NCBI GenBank assembly: GCA_039111635.1
Contig: JBCAQO010000019.1
Location: forward strand, 1-64,000
Direction of reading: 5' to 3'
Source of the DNA: Heterobasidion occidentale
Lineage: Eukaryota; Basidiomycota; Agaricomycetes; Russulales; Bondarzewiaceae
DNA length: 64,000 bases
The notes beneath the pieces are model-generated. The model was not told where the DNA came from, searched no databases, and saw nothing but the letters and a program-made list of their open reading frames with translations. Of this stretch, positions 32,626 to 44,300 are shown in pieces (within the stretch, counting starts at the first letter, position 1; each line of letters starts with the position of its first letter). The translations under genes and the position numbers were made by a program.

Positions 32626-32881
32626 TATTAAAGCCTAAACAATCTCTTAGTCTTGTTACACAAATGACTGAGTCTATTATGTATCTAAACAATGCCTAAG
32701 GTATATGAGTGATCAAGGCACAATACAGAGAGAGTGGGTGCAATTCTACTCATCTCAGTCTTATTACACAAATGACTAAGGGAGAAGAACCACCGCTGCC
32801 GCAACACATCTAAACTACTGGTCATGTGTCCATACTGTCTGAGCCACATAATACACACATGTTGCATATTGAACCTCAACA
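32626..32881 (-). repeat. 5' LTR of copia family 2
   Basis: Begins TATTAAAGCC (TG changed to TA) and ends CCTCAACA. It is the direct repeat of 28347-28603. Confidence 0.8.
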
Positions 32882-33239
32882 GTTGGACCTTTACTCCCAT
32901 TATTAAAGACACTATAGAAAATCTCATATCTTCCATATGCTTATTGTCATGATTTTTTTGCACAGCCATCAGTATGTAGTTTCTGTTGGTGACCAACATA
33001 GAAGATTGTAGTTGTTCTGTGTTGAGGTCTGCTTCCAAATGATGGAACCTTGCGGGTACTCTGCATTTTAGCTTTAGCCAGTTGCACTCAAGGTTTGAGG
33101 GTATATGCCAAGCAATGCCATGATTAATAATCAATTAGTGTCAGACTTGTTGACATACTTGTCAGCTTAATTATCAGAATTAGGCACGACACTACCAGAG
33201 AACTGAGAGGAGCGATGTAAAACATACTTACAAGAGACT

Positions 33240-36200
33240 TAACATGAATTCCCTGTTCTACAAAATCTCACCCTTCTGTCAAACACCAACTATCCAAGGG
33301 CATCATACAATCACTCCGCAATATAACTCAATGCAACAAAAGAAGAAAGCAAAACCGGCAACTTGTGCATACACAACGTGATGCACTGATCAAGAGAAGA
33401 TCAATGACATCCTGGCTATGATTGGGAAGACATGCTGGACTCTTGGGGAATTCTTGCACAAGCTATTTTCTGAGCCCGACAAAGGATCAGCAACAAATTG
33501 TCTTGGCAAGAAGCCCAATACAAAGGCCATCTAATCTGACAGTTACTAACATGTTGTGACAAACTTCCTTTCAGGGAGCACAGATTACAGCCTATGCGAC
33601 ATTGTAGAGCTGATGTACCGCAGCAAGGCAGCATAGCCACTATATTATTATCCAGAGGCATGCCAGTACTTCTCGGTAGATACAGCACCTTCATCAATTG
33701 GCTATGCACACCACACACTGTCAATATGGGCCCTGGAGCTTGTTATAGCCCAGATAATTAAGAAGTTGACCTACCTTTCCTTAGAGAAATCAGGTCTCCA
33801 AGTCCGTGCTTCACAGAAAAAATCAAAAGGAACTAGTAAGGAAGATGTGCCCCTTGTACACAAAGGACATGGAACCTGAGCGAAATCAATTGCAACGATG
33901 TCTGAGGAACCACAAATAAATGAGGTGCAAAAGGATCTACAGGTGCTGCCATTTGAAGATATTGATTCAGGGTCAGAAGACGAGTGGGATGACATAGAAG
34001 AACCACCACTTACCCAAAATGGACAGGTTATCAAATTGAGTGCTGATGTGTGTGTGGAGGATCTAATGGACATGGGTAACAAGGGTTTGGTAAAAGAGGG
34101 CAAGGAGGATTTGTTAGAAGTGGGCAAGGAGGTTCTGTTGGAAATGGGCAAGGAAATTCTGTTGGTAGCGGGCGAGCAGGACCCATTCGATGAGGGCAAA
34201 GCAAGCATGGCTACATCAATTTTTGGAGCTGGCCAGCCCAAGCACATTGCAGAAATAGAGTTAGCAACAGTGATTCCAAAGGGCATGGGCACAACACCCC
34301 AAGAAATCTATAGTGGTGCACAAATTGGGGCATCATGGAAGATTGTCAGTAACTTCTCTTTCAAAGCACTGCACAGAACATACCTAGAGCATGCTCTGAC
34401 TATTTGGCACATACTTTGGAAATTTGTGGCCCCAAAATCATTGTCAAAACGGCGCAAGCCGCAAGCTAACAGCATGTCTCTACTGACCTAAATAGATAGT
34501 GAGCAATGTGCAACAGTGTTCCAAGTAGCCATACTCACCTATTCTCTGTGCAGGCCCCGACCAGCATAATTAGCAAACTAACATATACAAGAAACCAATG
34601 GGCCAACCTTGCACCTCTCTGTCGTTCAATTGCAATGTTTGGCTCAAAAGCCCATCACTTGATGTATAGAATAGGTAGTCAATTGGGTCAATGTATGCCA
34701 TTCTCAACCATGTGTTGTGCACTGATTCAGATGGCATAGGAGGAACACAAGACATTGCACACCCTGATCAAAAGCAGTGAGACTCATTTCATAACTGTCA
34801 TGGACAACGTATAGGTCTATGCACATCATTGGAAATGACACCTTGGAAGGGAGAGTTGCATGATAATAGGGACCTGCGGGATGGCCGTCAAAATGGAAGA
34901 CTATTCTAAAGGAGCCTTCAAGCTCTAGCCAATTTTAGACCTCTGTGCCAGACAGGAGCATAAGAAGCTTACTGTGGAAAGTCTGGTAGAAGATATTGAC
35001 TTCGACCACTTACAAAAGGTGGTGGCATATCACTGGCTTGCAGCGCTGGTTGTATACATTCCAAAGCTTGCTGGTTATCAGACACCTATGGTGAATCTGT
35101 TTAAAGAAAAGGCTATCAAACATCAAATTAATCCCCATTGACATACCAAGGTCCATGCTCTCTGCACTAATAGTGCCTAGGAAATCACACCACATAGCGC
35201 CAAGGATGCCATCATAGACTTCTTAATGCAAACTAGTATTAACAAAGCCACCGACCAAGGCAACCTCTTTCTTCACTGGTGATGGATTAACATTTGTGAA
35301 TATAAACAAGGTTAAGTCATACCTTTCAAGCAAGCCAGGTGACTTCAAATTGTTCTGCTTTATCCAGGGGGTCCTTAAAATTTGGCATACCAAGTGGACG
35401 AACTTGAGTTGTATCTGTTGTGGTACTTGGGACACTGGAAGCTCTTCAGACCCATCTACTCTAGGGTATATGGCAAGAGCCATCAACAGCCTGACACTAT
35501 CTGATCGTGGGAAAGTTGATTTGTACACAAACATGTGACTATTAGACATCACAGTGTGAGGTCATATGCTACATTGTTGGGAGTAAGAAGCTCTACCCTT
35601 GTCACTGCCGCAAAGGCTGACTTAGCTGATGTAATCATATTAGGGTGTTCCCAGGAACTCAAGACCTTCAACAGCATTTTCGAGGCTTAGCTTCACGAAA
35701 TGACTTGCCATCCCTACAGACCCTCCTTGACCATGCTGATGAGTTGAATAGTTGATACTCTACAACGGTAGCTTATGAGCAGGCATGCAGTATCTAATCA
35801 GTGTCCAATGGACCCATAGAGGAAAGGGACATACTAGCACCATTCTTCCACGTAGGCTGGGATAATGGCATGAACAACAAATCATTCAAAGGGATTGGGC
35901 ACTCGCAAATTTGATTCTCTTGTTGCAAAATGGAATCTTGTCCCTTGAGGTCTATCAGGCCATTGCCACTGGAGACATCGGTCATATATGGGAAGTTCTC
36001 AAAGTAAGTGACAAAAGTATGAGACAAAGAGCATGGACTTACTGCTCCACTAAGTGTGGATATTTACGTTTGCAGGCACCGGTAATCACAATTACATGCA
36101 ATATCTCCTCGAAATATACTGCAATATAAAATATGAGTACCTTGAGGCCATGCATATCACCCTGTTCAACAACTGGCTTATAAACCTCAAGGGCAAGCCC

Positions 36201-36760
36201 AGCAACTTCCACAAACTCGGTCTAATACAGGAACATTTCAACTTTTGATTAGAAGAGCTCATGCAGCACAAGGGAAAAGAATTCAGCGACAAATGGTATT
36301 GACATATCCTTGCTATGCATGTCCATCACTTTCTCAGGCTCAAAGAGGAGATAGAGAGCTTAGTTTTGCTGGCGCAGCAGAGCAAAGGACACTCCAATGT
36401 CAATATCAACCATGAGGTTGCGGAGGTTATGCACATTTGCCGTGAGAATAATTTGCATCAATTTAAAGGTGGGTGAGACTTAGGTTACCATTCTACAGAC
36501 AATTTTGCTACAGGTTACATCAAGCTTAGGTTTGATGGAACACTATCCAAATTCATCAAGAGCTCGTCAAGGGATGATCACAATCTTGATGAAGAACTCT
36601 CGTACCCCACAAATGCAGCCCATCTGTCGATGTACTTGTGCATGCCCATGCGCTACAAAAATAGGCTATTAGTGTTCCCGTCACCTTCATGTGACGTATC
36701 AGACTCAACCTTACCATAGTTGTAGAGACATTAATTGCGATCTTGTAAACGTACATGCTT
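33240..36760 (+). pseudogene. DUF6589-type protein, decayed
   Basis: Plus-strand blocks follow the order of the multicopy DUF6589 proteins of mushrooms. They are: DILAMIGKTCWTLGEFLHKL (33400-33460), HRTYLEHALTIWHILWKFVA (34375-34435), KRRKPQANSMSLLT (34447-34488), QWANLAPLCRSIAMFGSKAH (34597-34655), SSETHFITVMDN (34770-34808), ESCMIIGTCGMAVKMEDYS (34852-34908), KHQINPH (35115-35135), FKLFCFIQGVLKIWHTKW (35345-35400), SSSDPSTLGYMARAINSLT (35440-35500), IATGDIGHIWEVLK (35960-36003), an intron, and IFTFAGTGNHNYMQYLLEIY (36057-36115). The frame 33898-34491 (198 codons) is the longest intact piece and includes an 8-residue repeat. Stops and frame changes separate most blocks. The family's function is unknown; it is typical of repeat-rich regions. 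Confidence 0.75.
34075..34206 (+). repeat. 24-bp coding minisatellite (8-residue repeat)
   Basis: Within the DUF6589 frame about six units of eight residues follow one another: GNKGLVKE, GKEDLLEV, GKEVLLEM, GKEILLVA, GEQDPFDE and GKASMATS. The frame is open through the tract. Confidence 0.6.
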
Positions 36761-37470
36761 CTACAGGCCCCCCTTATGTGCAGTGAGTGTGCAACTGGAC
36801 CTCGCGCGCTTTGCCGTTGAGGGTGGAGGGAGCACAGGGATCATATTAAGATGCATTGTGCGATTGCATGTTGCTGAGCTGTTCTCCTTCCTCTTGGCTG
36901 CATTGTCATCTCGCACAATCATCATTGTCAGGCCATTCACATGTTTCTCACAAGTGGCTGACAGCGGCCAACAAGTTGTGGGGCCAGAAACATTTGTGCC
37001 TGATCAAGATCTATGAGAGATCTGTAATAACAGAAGCAAATGAACCACATACTATGTGATGCTGTTGCTTGCTCGCCATCCAATGCTTAAGTTGAGCAAA
37101 GCGTACAAGTGAATGTGAGGAGCAGGCACATTGGTTGAGAGAACAACACATACCACTCAAGCCCAGTACTTCAAGCCTGCAAGCTGTGTTGGCCGCTCGT
37201 GTCTTGGCCCCCTCTTCTTCTTCCTTCTGGCATGCTCCCCATCGAACTGTTGATCATATTAATCAGGTTGAAGAGTGCATGCCATCTGTTTTGAGGTACT
37301 CCTAATTGAACATTAACTCAGCCAGACTCTCGTGATCCCGGAGAAGGTGGAAGCAGTCAATGAGAGATGAAGGTGACCAAAGGTATGTAGAGGGACTTGG
37401 CCATCTTGCAAAGTGGCCAGCGCTATCATAAGAACTCGTTGATCTTACAGATTGTGCATTCCCTCATGTT
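36761..37470. other. Unassigned sequence between the DUF6589 gene and the helicase
   Basis: The plus-strand frame 36735-37016 and several minus-strand pieces are open but match nothing I recognise. Part could be the C-terminal tail of the minus-strand helicase. Confidence 0.35.
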
Positions 37471-37770
37471 CTTCATAAGCTTGAGATGAATCTCAGGAGG
37501 TCTTCCTGAACAGGTGGGTTCTCAGTTGGATTTGACGGAGCACAAGCCTGTGTGCATGAGAGTGTTGTGCTGATGGGTAGTCCTTTGAACATCTCATAGA
37601 ACTGAGGGTGTGACAAGCAGTTGGAACATGGTAAGCACCACTGTGTGTCAAAGCACACCTCATAGGAGTGAGTTCCTGGGCCCCCAAAGATTTTATTGAA
37701 CGCTGCTACTAAGCAATTCCCCTCACATACTCCCAAATTACCTCTCTTAGGTATATGTTGTTTGCGTGTT

Positions 37771-38372
37771 TATTATGACTTGACCTATCAGGGCCCTTCA
37801 GGGCCATGTCTAACCAATGGCTCAAGCATCACATGCTAGGCGGCTCCACTACGGAGCGTACATCAAGGTATTTGGCATGTCCTTAAGAGCCAACTGGACC
37901 AATGGTTCTTTAAGACATTGGTAGAGGATATATAACAGAGTCATGGGTAGAGTGACTTGATAAGATAGGCAATCACATACCATGGGCTTAGGGCTTGTGG
38001 GTAAACACCTTGTCACACCTGGATGGATTGGTGCGACTGAAGAAGTACAAGAGTAGGCACCGGCTGAGAGAGACAGCGACCACAGCTCTTTTGGGATGGA
38101 TACCTGGAGAAGCACACGGACTCTTACCCTAGACCCTATACGGTATATAAGGCCCGTAGAATAGGCTGAGGATCTTCAGTCTATTCTCCTTGTTCATCCA
38201 TATCATCAAATACGGATCCCTTGTTCACTACTGTCTTTCTACAGTAGAACATCATCATTTTCTTCTGTATTACTCCTCTAATACAGTTGAGACTTTGCCC
38301 ATCACTCAGTCCTTTGTGCGACCTAGGGAAGAACCTGTTACTCTTGGGTTACTGAACGAGCAGTTCGTAACA
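37771..38372 (+). mobile_element. Solo gypsy LTR (602 bp), TSD GTGTT
   Basis: Opposite orientation to the LTRs at 7056 and 24714. GTGTT stands on both sides (37766-37770 and 38373-38377). On the plus strand it contains ACGGTATATAAGG near 38140 as core promoter. It lies between the helicase arginine-finger motif and the Cys-rich tail. Confidence 0.85.
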
Positions 38373-38560
38373 GTGTTTTACCTTGCCTTCACCCTCTGCT
38401 ACTACACCTGCTTGGATACTGCCTTACTCTTGTTGGCGACGTGAAGACCAATCTCACTATTTGACAATTTGGTCCCGCACTCTGTGTTGCAGACCTGTGT
38501 GGACTCGCAATCCTCAGCTGTGATTGATGTAACCATCAAGGCCTCTATATATGTGATCCT
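38373..38560 (-). pseudogene. Helicase segment between the solo LTR and motif VI
   Basis: This is part of the RecQ-like gene. The minus strand reads on from GRAGRDPNVDT into ITYIEALMVTSI, as expected after motif VI. No other feature is present. Confidence 0.5.
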
Positions 38561-39679
38561 CTAAGTGTCGACATTAGGATCCCTACCAGCCCTCCCATTC
38601 TGCTAGAGGATTGCTTCCACTAAGCCAGGTAAGCCAAGATTGATCAAGATTTCAATGTTGCAGACATCAACACACATTCTGAATTTGACTATGGCGACCA
38701 TAATTAATGCCTCTTCCTCTGAACTGAATGATCGCACTACGGCAGCATTGGAGTCTGCCCACGTAAGTCTGTTATATTCCTGAACAGTGTTGTATCACAC
38801 ATGACCACATAGAAAGAGTCTCCATAAGTACAAAGCAATATGATGCCCAAGGTCAATTGTCACGCAATAGATGATTGTTTTTCTGCGTGCTTTGGTAATC
38901 CATGCGATGTCTGGGAACTCGAGTCCACCCAACTCATGCGAGAGCATGTGGAAGACAGTCTGCAAGTTTGGATGTTCACAAGTTTGTCAAATTGTTTGGT
39001 AAGCGGTAATCCCAAGGAGATGCATCATTTTGACTTCTAGATTAATATTTGATGTTGCCGTTAAAGCTAAGGCATGTATGTCACCTTGAATTCATGCCAG
39101 AATCTTCCTAAGCTAACCATAGGATTTGCGAAACAATAGGCTCCATGGTATGACAATGTGGGCTTCGTTGACAACGTACAATACAAGATTCATGCGGAAA
39201 TCAGGTGATTGCAGGATGTCGTCAAAAGAGGGGGAGGTAAGTTGTTCATGTGATACAATAATGACTGCCCATTTGCATTCACTAACTTTTTTGAGCAGAT
39301 TGTGGCCTTCAAGGGAGGCAGTGTTGACATTCTTGACATCAAGCACCACGGCTGCGATACCAAGCTGTTTTATCTTGTTAACCTTTTGTCAGGGTAAGTG
39401 GTTTACTGGAATAGTTACAAACAGTGTTTCACTTACCTGACTATGCCCCAAATCACTCAGAGGGGTGACTATCAGCACAATAGGCCATTCTGATATCCTG
39501 CTGCCATATCGGGGGAGGGCTTGGTTGGTGGTGACAGCTTCCAGTACCAGAAGGGAAAGGTATGCTGCGGCAGTTTTTCCATCACCGCACACAGTGACAA
39601 CTAACTGATTAAGCCCATTGAGAGCGCGCAGAGTAGCTATCACTTGCTAGTCATGAGGGCTGGCTAGCCATGGCACCTG

Positions 39680-39833
39680 TGTTGTTTGTGGCCGTTCTGG
39701 TTGATGTGGCATGGGTGCCACATGCGTGCCACCTTACGAACTCATTGATTACTTGCCTCTACAGCTGGGAGCGGCCCTACAGCCACTCCCAGAGCGGGTA
39801 TATTGCTTTCTTTCTCCTTTTGGACTGTCTCAC
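39680..39833 (+). mobile_element. Copia-1 LTR, 5' fragment (154 bp)
   Basis: Begins TGTTGTTTGTGG at the helicase junction and follows the family LTR up to GACTGTCTCAC, where another LTR in the opposite orientation starts. The rest of this LTR is not in the window. Confidence 0.85.
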
Positions 39834-40364
39834 TGTTGAGCGCAGTGAGAATGTAGCGACTGGCACAGAGAGAGTGCCAAAAAGAAGATCTATAACGACA
39901 GGACTGTGGTCCAGAGGGTAAGAGTCTAAAGTAGATACAACGAACAGAAGGGAGCGCACCTGTGGTCCAGAGGGTAAGAGTCTGAAGAAAGAATCGCCCT
40001 CGGACCACGGGTATTTAAGCTACACAGAACAATAAGAAACAAAATAGGAAGGTATGACATCAACGGGTCATTAGAGGTGGTCCACCTTACAAAGCGGTCA
40101 AAAGCTCCACCTGGAGGTCGGTCCGGAGTGTCAATGACATCACACAGGACCGCCTCAGGCGGCTAACCCGGTGAAACAACTGAAACAAAGTGAGACAAGG
40201 TGGAAACAAAGTGAGACAGTCCAAAAGGAGAAAGAAAGCAATATACCCGCTCTGGGAGTGGCTCTAGGGCCGCTCCCAGCTGCAGAGGCGAGTAATCAAT
40301 AAGTCCCAAAGGTGGCACGCATGTGGCACCCATGCCACATCAACTAGAACGGCCACAAACAACA
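39834..40364 (-). mobile_element. Copia-1 LTR (complete, 531 bp)
   Basis: Inserted into the LTR fragment on its left. On its right it runs directly into RT sequence (CAAGGAACAGC...), without the purine tract and RNase H expected inside a 3' LTR. The flanks CTCAC and CAAGG do not match. It shares the variant ATTAGAGG with the LTR at 47059-47589. Confidence 0.85.
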
Positions 40365-40768
40365 CAAGGAACAGCAGGGAACCAACAGCAGAGATGTAGG
40401 GAACCTTCTTCATGTACTCCTTGTCCTCAGTCGATGCAGGAGCCATGGAGACAGAGAGATTGGTGCCAGGGACCATGGGGGTCTTCACAGGGGTCGACTC
40501 GGCCTGTCCGTAACGCTCCAGCATGTCTAGGATGTACTGGCGCTGGGAGAGCATCAGGCGACGATTCGCGCGATCCCTGGCAATCTCTATCCCAAGAAGA
40601 GCCATGGTGGGTCCCAAATCGCGAAGCTTGAACGACCTAGAGAGCTCAACAACAAGATCATCGAGCAGGGACAGGGAATTCGATGCAAAAGTGCAGTCAT
40701 CCACAAAGACTGGCAGAATGACCTTGACCTGATCCTTGGCATAGACATAGATGCTGTTGTCAGAGTAG
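40365..40768 (-). pseudogene. Copia-1 element B, left part of its RT
   Basis: On the minus strand this encodes the RT segment with PVFVDDCTFASNSLSLLDD (Asp pair intact) and LLGIEIARDRANRRLMLSQ up to GSLLFLVL. It continues across the full-length element inserted at 40769-46357, as the reading and the AGTAG duplication show. The RNase H end is missing. Confidence 0.85.
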
Positions 40769-41299
40769 TGTTGAGCGCAGTGAGAATGAAGCGACTGGCA
40801 CAGAGAGAGTGCCAAAAAGAAGCTCTATAACGACAGGACTGTGGTCCAGAGGGTAAGAGTCTAAAGTAAATACAACGAACAGAAGGGAGCGCACCTGTGG
40901 TCCAGAGGGTAAGAGTCTGAAGAAAGAATCGCCCTCGGACCACAGGTATTTAAGCTACAGAGAACAATAAGAAACGAAATAGGAAGGTATGACATCAACG
41001 AGTCATTACAGGTGGTCCACCCTGTGGAGCGGACAAAAGATCCACCTGGAGGTCGGTCCGGAGTGTCAATGACATCACACAGGACCGCCTCAGGCGGCTA
41101 ACCCGGTGAAACAACTGAAACAAAGTGAGACAGGGTGAAAACAAAGTGAGACAGTCCAAAAGGAGAAAGAAAGCAATATACCCGCTCTGGGAGTGGCTGT
41201 AGTGCCGCTCCCAGCTGCAGAGGCGAGTAATCAATGAGTCCCAAAGGTGGCACGCATGTGGCACCCATGCCACATCAACCAGAACGGCCACAAGCAACA
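40769..41299 (-). repeat. 3' LTR of copia element A
   Basis: 531 bp, TGTTG...CAACA. It belongs to the LTR subtype with ACGAGTC, GCGGACAAAAGATCC and AGGGTGAAAAC, shared with 55120-55651 and not with its own partner LTR. The minus-strand purine tract AATCAGGAGGGTG precedes it. Confidence 0.9.
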
Positions 41300-41342
41300 C
41301 ACCCTCCTGATTCCACGCCTCTAGAGCGTCCATAACACCCTC

Positions 41343-44300
41343 CTAATGCGGCAGATCCTCCAGTCCCATCAAGCTGCAGCAAATCTTCACCTTCTCAGGT
41401 GGAACAGCCTTCGTCAGGATGTCCGCAGCGTTGTCTGCAGTAGGAACGTAGGCTGGCGCAATCACACCAGCCTCTACCTGGTCCCTGAGCCAAAAGAAAC
41501 GAAGATCGAGATGCTTCATGCGCCCATGGTGCTCTGGATTCTTGCTAACTGCAACAGCCGACTGGTTATCAACACGGAGAATCGACGGCTCAGAGAGGGA
41601 GTAGCCAAGTTCAGTGAGCAAATTCCGCATCCAGACGATCTCCCGGCCCGCATCAACGGCAGCAATGAATTCTGCCTCTGTGGTCGACTGTGCAACGAGT
41701 CCCTGAAGCTTGGAGCTCCAGCTGATCGCTCCAGAGCCAATGCGCAACACATATCCACTGGTGGACCGTCCGTTGTCAGGGTTGCCTGCATGATCAGCAT
41801 CACAGAACGAGGTGAAGAGCTCCTTGGAGTCAGTGGGGCCATAGACGAGTCGATAATCCAGGGTGCCTCTCAGGTAGCGAAACAAATGCTTCACAGCCTT
41901 CCAGTGCCCAATCCCAGGATTCGAGTTGAAACGGCATAGGACAGAGACCGTGTGGGCGATGTCAGGACGAGTGGCGAGTGCAAGGAACAGCAAGGAACCA
42001 ACAGCAGAGATATAGGGAACCTTCTTCATGTACTCCTTGTCCTCAGTCGATACAGGGGCCATGGAGACAGAGAGATTGGTGCCAGGGACCATGGGGGTCT
42101 TCACAGGGGTCGACTCGGCCTGTCCGTAACGCTCCAGCATGTCTAGGATGTACTGGCGCTGGGAGAGCATCAGGCGACGATTGGCGCGATCCCTGGCAAT
42201 CTCTATCCCAAGAAGAGCGGTGGTGGGTCCCAAATCGCGAAGCTTGAACGACCTAGAGAGCTCAACAACAAGATCATCGAGCAGGGACAGGGAATTCGAT
42301 GCAAAAGTGCAGTCATCCACAAAGACTGGCAGAATGACCTTGACCTGATCCTTGGCATAGACATAGATGCTGTTGTCAGAGTAGATCGCCTTGAATCCCA
42401 TGCGCTCCAGTGCCGCCTTGAGCTTCCTGAACCACAGCCGACTCGCCTGCTTCAGCCCATACAAGCCCTTCATCAAGCGACAGACCATCTCAGGACCTCC
42501 CTGCTCAAATCCTCAGGCTGCTCCATATACACCACAGTGTCCAGATCGCCATTGATGAACGCATGGGAGATGTCCACAGAGCGCAGGTGAAAGTCCTCGA
42601 GGGCAGAGAGAGCAAGGATAGCACGAATGGCTGCAAACTTGGCTGTGGGGGCGAATGTCTCGAAATAATCGAATCCAGGGCGCTGACTGAAGCCCTTGGC
42701 GACGAGACGAGCCTTGTAGCGTTCGACAGAGCCATCCGTGTTGTGCTTCACCTTGAAAACCCAACGAGAACCAATCGCCTTGCAGCCCTCAGGGAGTGGA
42801 ACAATGTCCCAGGTGCGATTCCGAGCATGCGCCTCCATCTCTTCCTCTGCCGCCTTCTGCCACTCATCTGCATCAGGGCGCTTCATTGCCTGACGATACG
42901 TCGACGGCTCAGCCTTTTCAGCACCAGAGGTGAACAGGGCACGCTCGACTTCAGCCAGAAATGCGTCCTCAACAATGGGTTCCATGTCTGCATCTCCAGA
43001 AGCATCAGGGGCGTCCTGAGCGGAGTCCGAATGAGCATCATCATCTCCAGGCAGCGTCCTCAGCTTCCACCATTCACCAGGAGCGCGACGAGTGCGAGTA
43101 GAGCGTCGAGTGACAGATGGACCTGGTTCAGGGGTGGCAGAGCGATTCCTAGAGCGTGTTCTGAGAGCAGGAGGTGGCGCTGGAATGACAGGAGGGGGAG
43201 CATCAGGAGGGACAACAACAGGAGCAAGAGGTGGAGGAGGTGCTGGGTCTGCCACAGGATGATCCTGATCAATGGGAGCGTCTTCCAGGTGACCAGCAGG
43301 AGGAGGAGCATCTGCTTCCCCCCCCAGAATCGGCACCGGATCAACATCTGCATCCCAAAGACTGAACAGAGACGAAGGAGGAGGGGTGGCAGACTGGGTG
43401 TTAGCATCAAAGTGGCGAGTCCCAGGAAAGAATCGCTCATCAAAGTCTGCCCTTTCCGAAATAACGACCTTCCGAGTCGCAGGATTGTAGAACTTCCACG
43501 CCTTGTAGCCGTCAGGGTACCCAATAAACACACACTTCTCCATATGCGATCCAAATCCATCCCTTTTGTCCCTCTGCACATGCACATAAGCCAAGCAGCC
43601 CCAGACCCGCAAGTGCGAAACATCCGGTTTCTTTCCATGGATCATCTCAAATGGCGTTTGCCCTCAGGGTAGCCGTCCAGAGTCGATTCCAGACGTGGAC
43701 ATAAGCGGCCAGAGCCTCGCCCCAGAAAACAAGTGGCAAATGGGATTCAGAGAGCATAGCAGTGAGGGCCTCCATGATGGTGCGATTGGCCCGCTCTGCC
43801 ACGCCGTTCTGTTGTGGCCGATTGCGCGCCGTGTGCCTCCTAGCGATCCCATGCTCCAAACAAAACGAGTCCCAGGCATTAGACATGTACTCTCCTCCCT
43901 TGTCATCCTGCAAAGCCAAAATGCGCTGTCCAGTCAGATTCTCCACATAGGCCTTGTAGCGCTTGAAAGCCTCAAACGCGTCGCTCTTCAAGCGCAGAAC
44001 ATAGACCACTTTGAGCTTGGTGAACTCATCAATGAAGGTGATCCAGTAGCGCATTCCAGAGTGAGTGGCAACAGGGAGAGGACCATGGAGATCAGAATGG
44101 ACGAGTTCAAGCGGCTTGGAGGTGACAGAGCCAGTGGAGGGGAAGGGGTGAGCATGCATCTTGCCAGAGAGACAGGGCTCGCACACAGGGTCAGGCTGCA
44201 CGTCCGAATCGAGCTGTAGACCAGTAACGAGACGCTCCTTGACCATTTTCTGCACCCCAGCATGGTGGTGGTGACAGAGACGACGATGCCACAGGGACCA

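Larger units (their letters stand above)
28347..32881 (-). mobile_element. Ty1/copia element, family 2, decayed
   Basis: Direct LTRs of 257 and 256 bp (28347-28603 and 32626-32881) bound a minus-strand element. A primer-binding site follows the 5' LTR (32625-32614, GGTTATGGGCTT), with gag, protease, integrase and RNase H in copia order. Most of the RT is deleted. The solo LTR 31453-32307 lies in the gag part. The flanks TTTTG and GTTGG agree at only three of five positions, so a target duplication is not proven. Confidence 0.8.
37473..39679 (-). pseudogene. RecQ-like DEAH helicase, interrupted by two LTRs
   Basis: Minus strand, 5' to 3': Walker A (CGDGKTAAAYL, near 39595-39565) and PIVLIVTPLSDLGHSQ (39485-39438); IIVSHEQLTSPSFDDIL (39270-39220); the DEAH-box position reads VNEAHIVIPW (39175-39145); then LEFPDIAWITKARRKTIIYC (38932-38862), VKFRMCVDVCNIEILINLGLP (38695-38630) and the arginine-finger motif GRAGRD (38596-38579). 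Beyond the solo LTR 37771-38372 a Cys-rich segment (CEGNCLVAAFNKIFGGPG with later Cys pairs, 37725-37610) fits the zinc-binding part. The motif II Asp has become Asn, and frameshifts and stops are present. The N-terminal end is cut by a copia LTR at 39680. RecQ helicases unwind DNA in repair; such copies are multicopy in mushrooms. Confidence 0.8.

Noticed and set aside
43060..43638. 192-codon Leu-rich minus-strand frame in the copia linker
   Set aside because: It is a second frame of the Pro-rich linker between integrase and RT, present in each copy only because of base composition.
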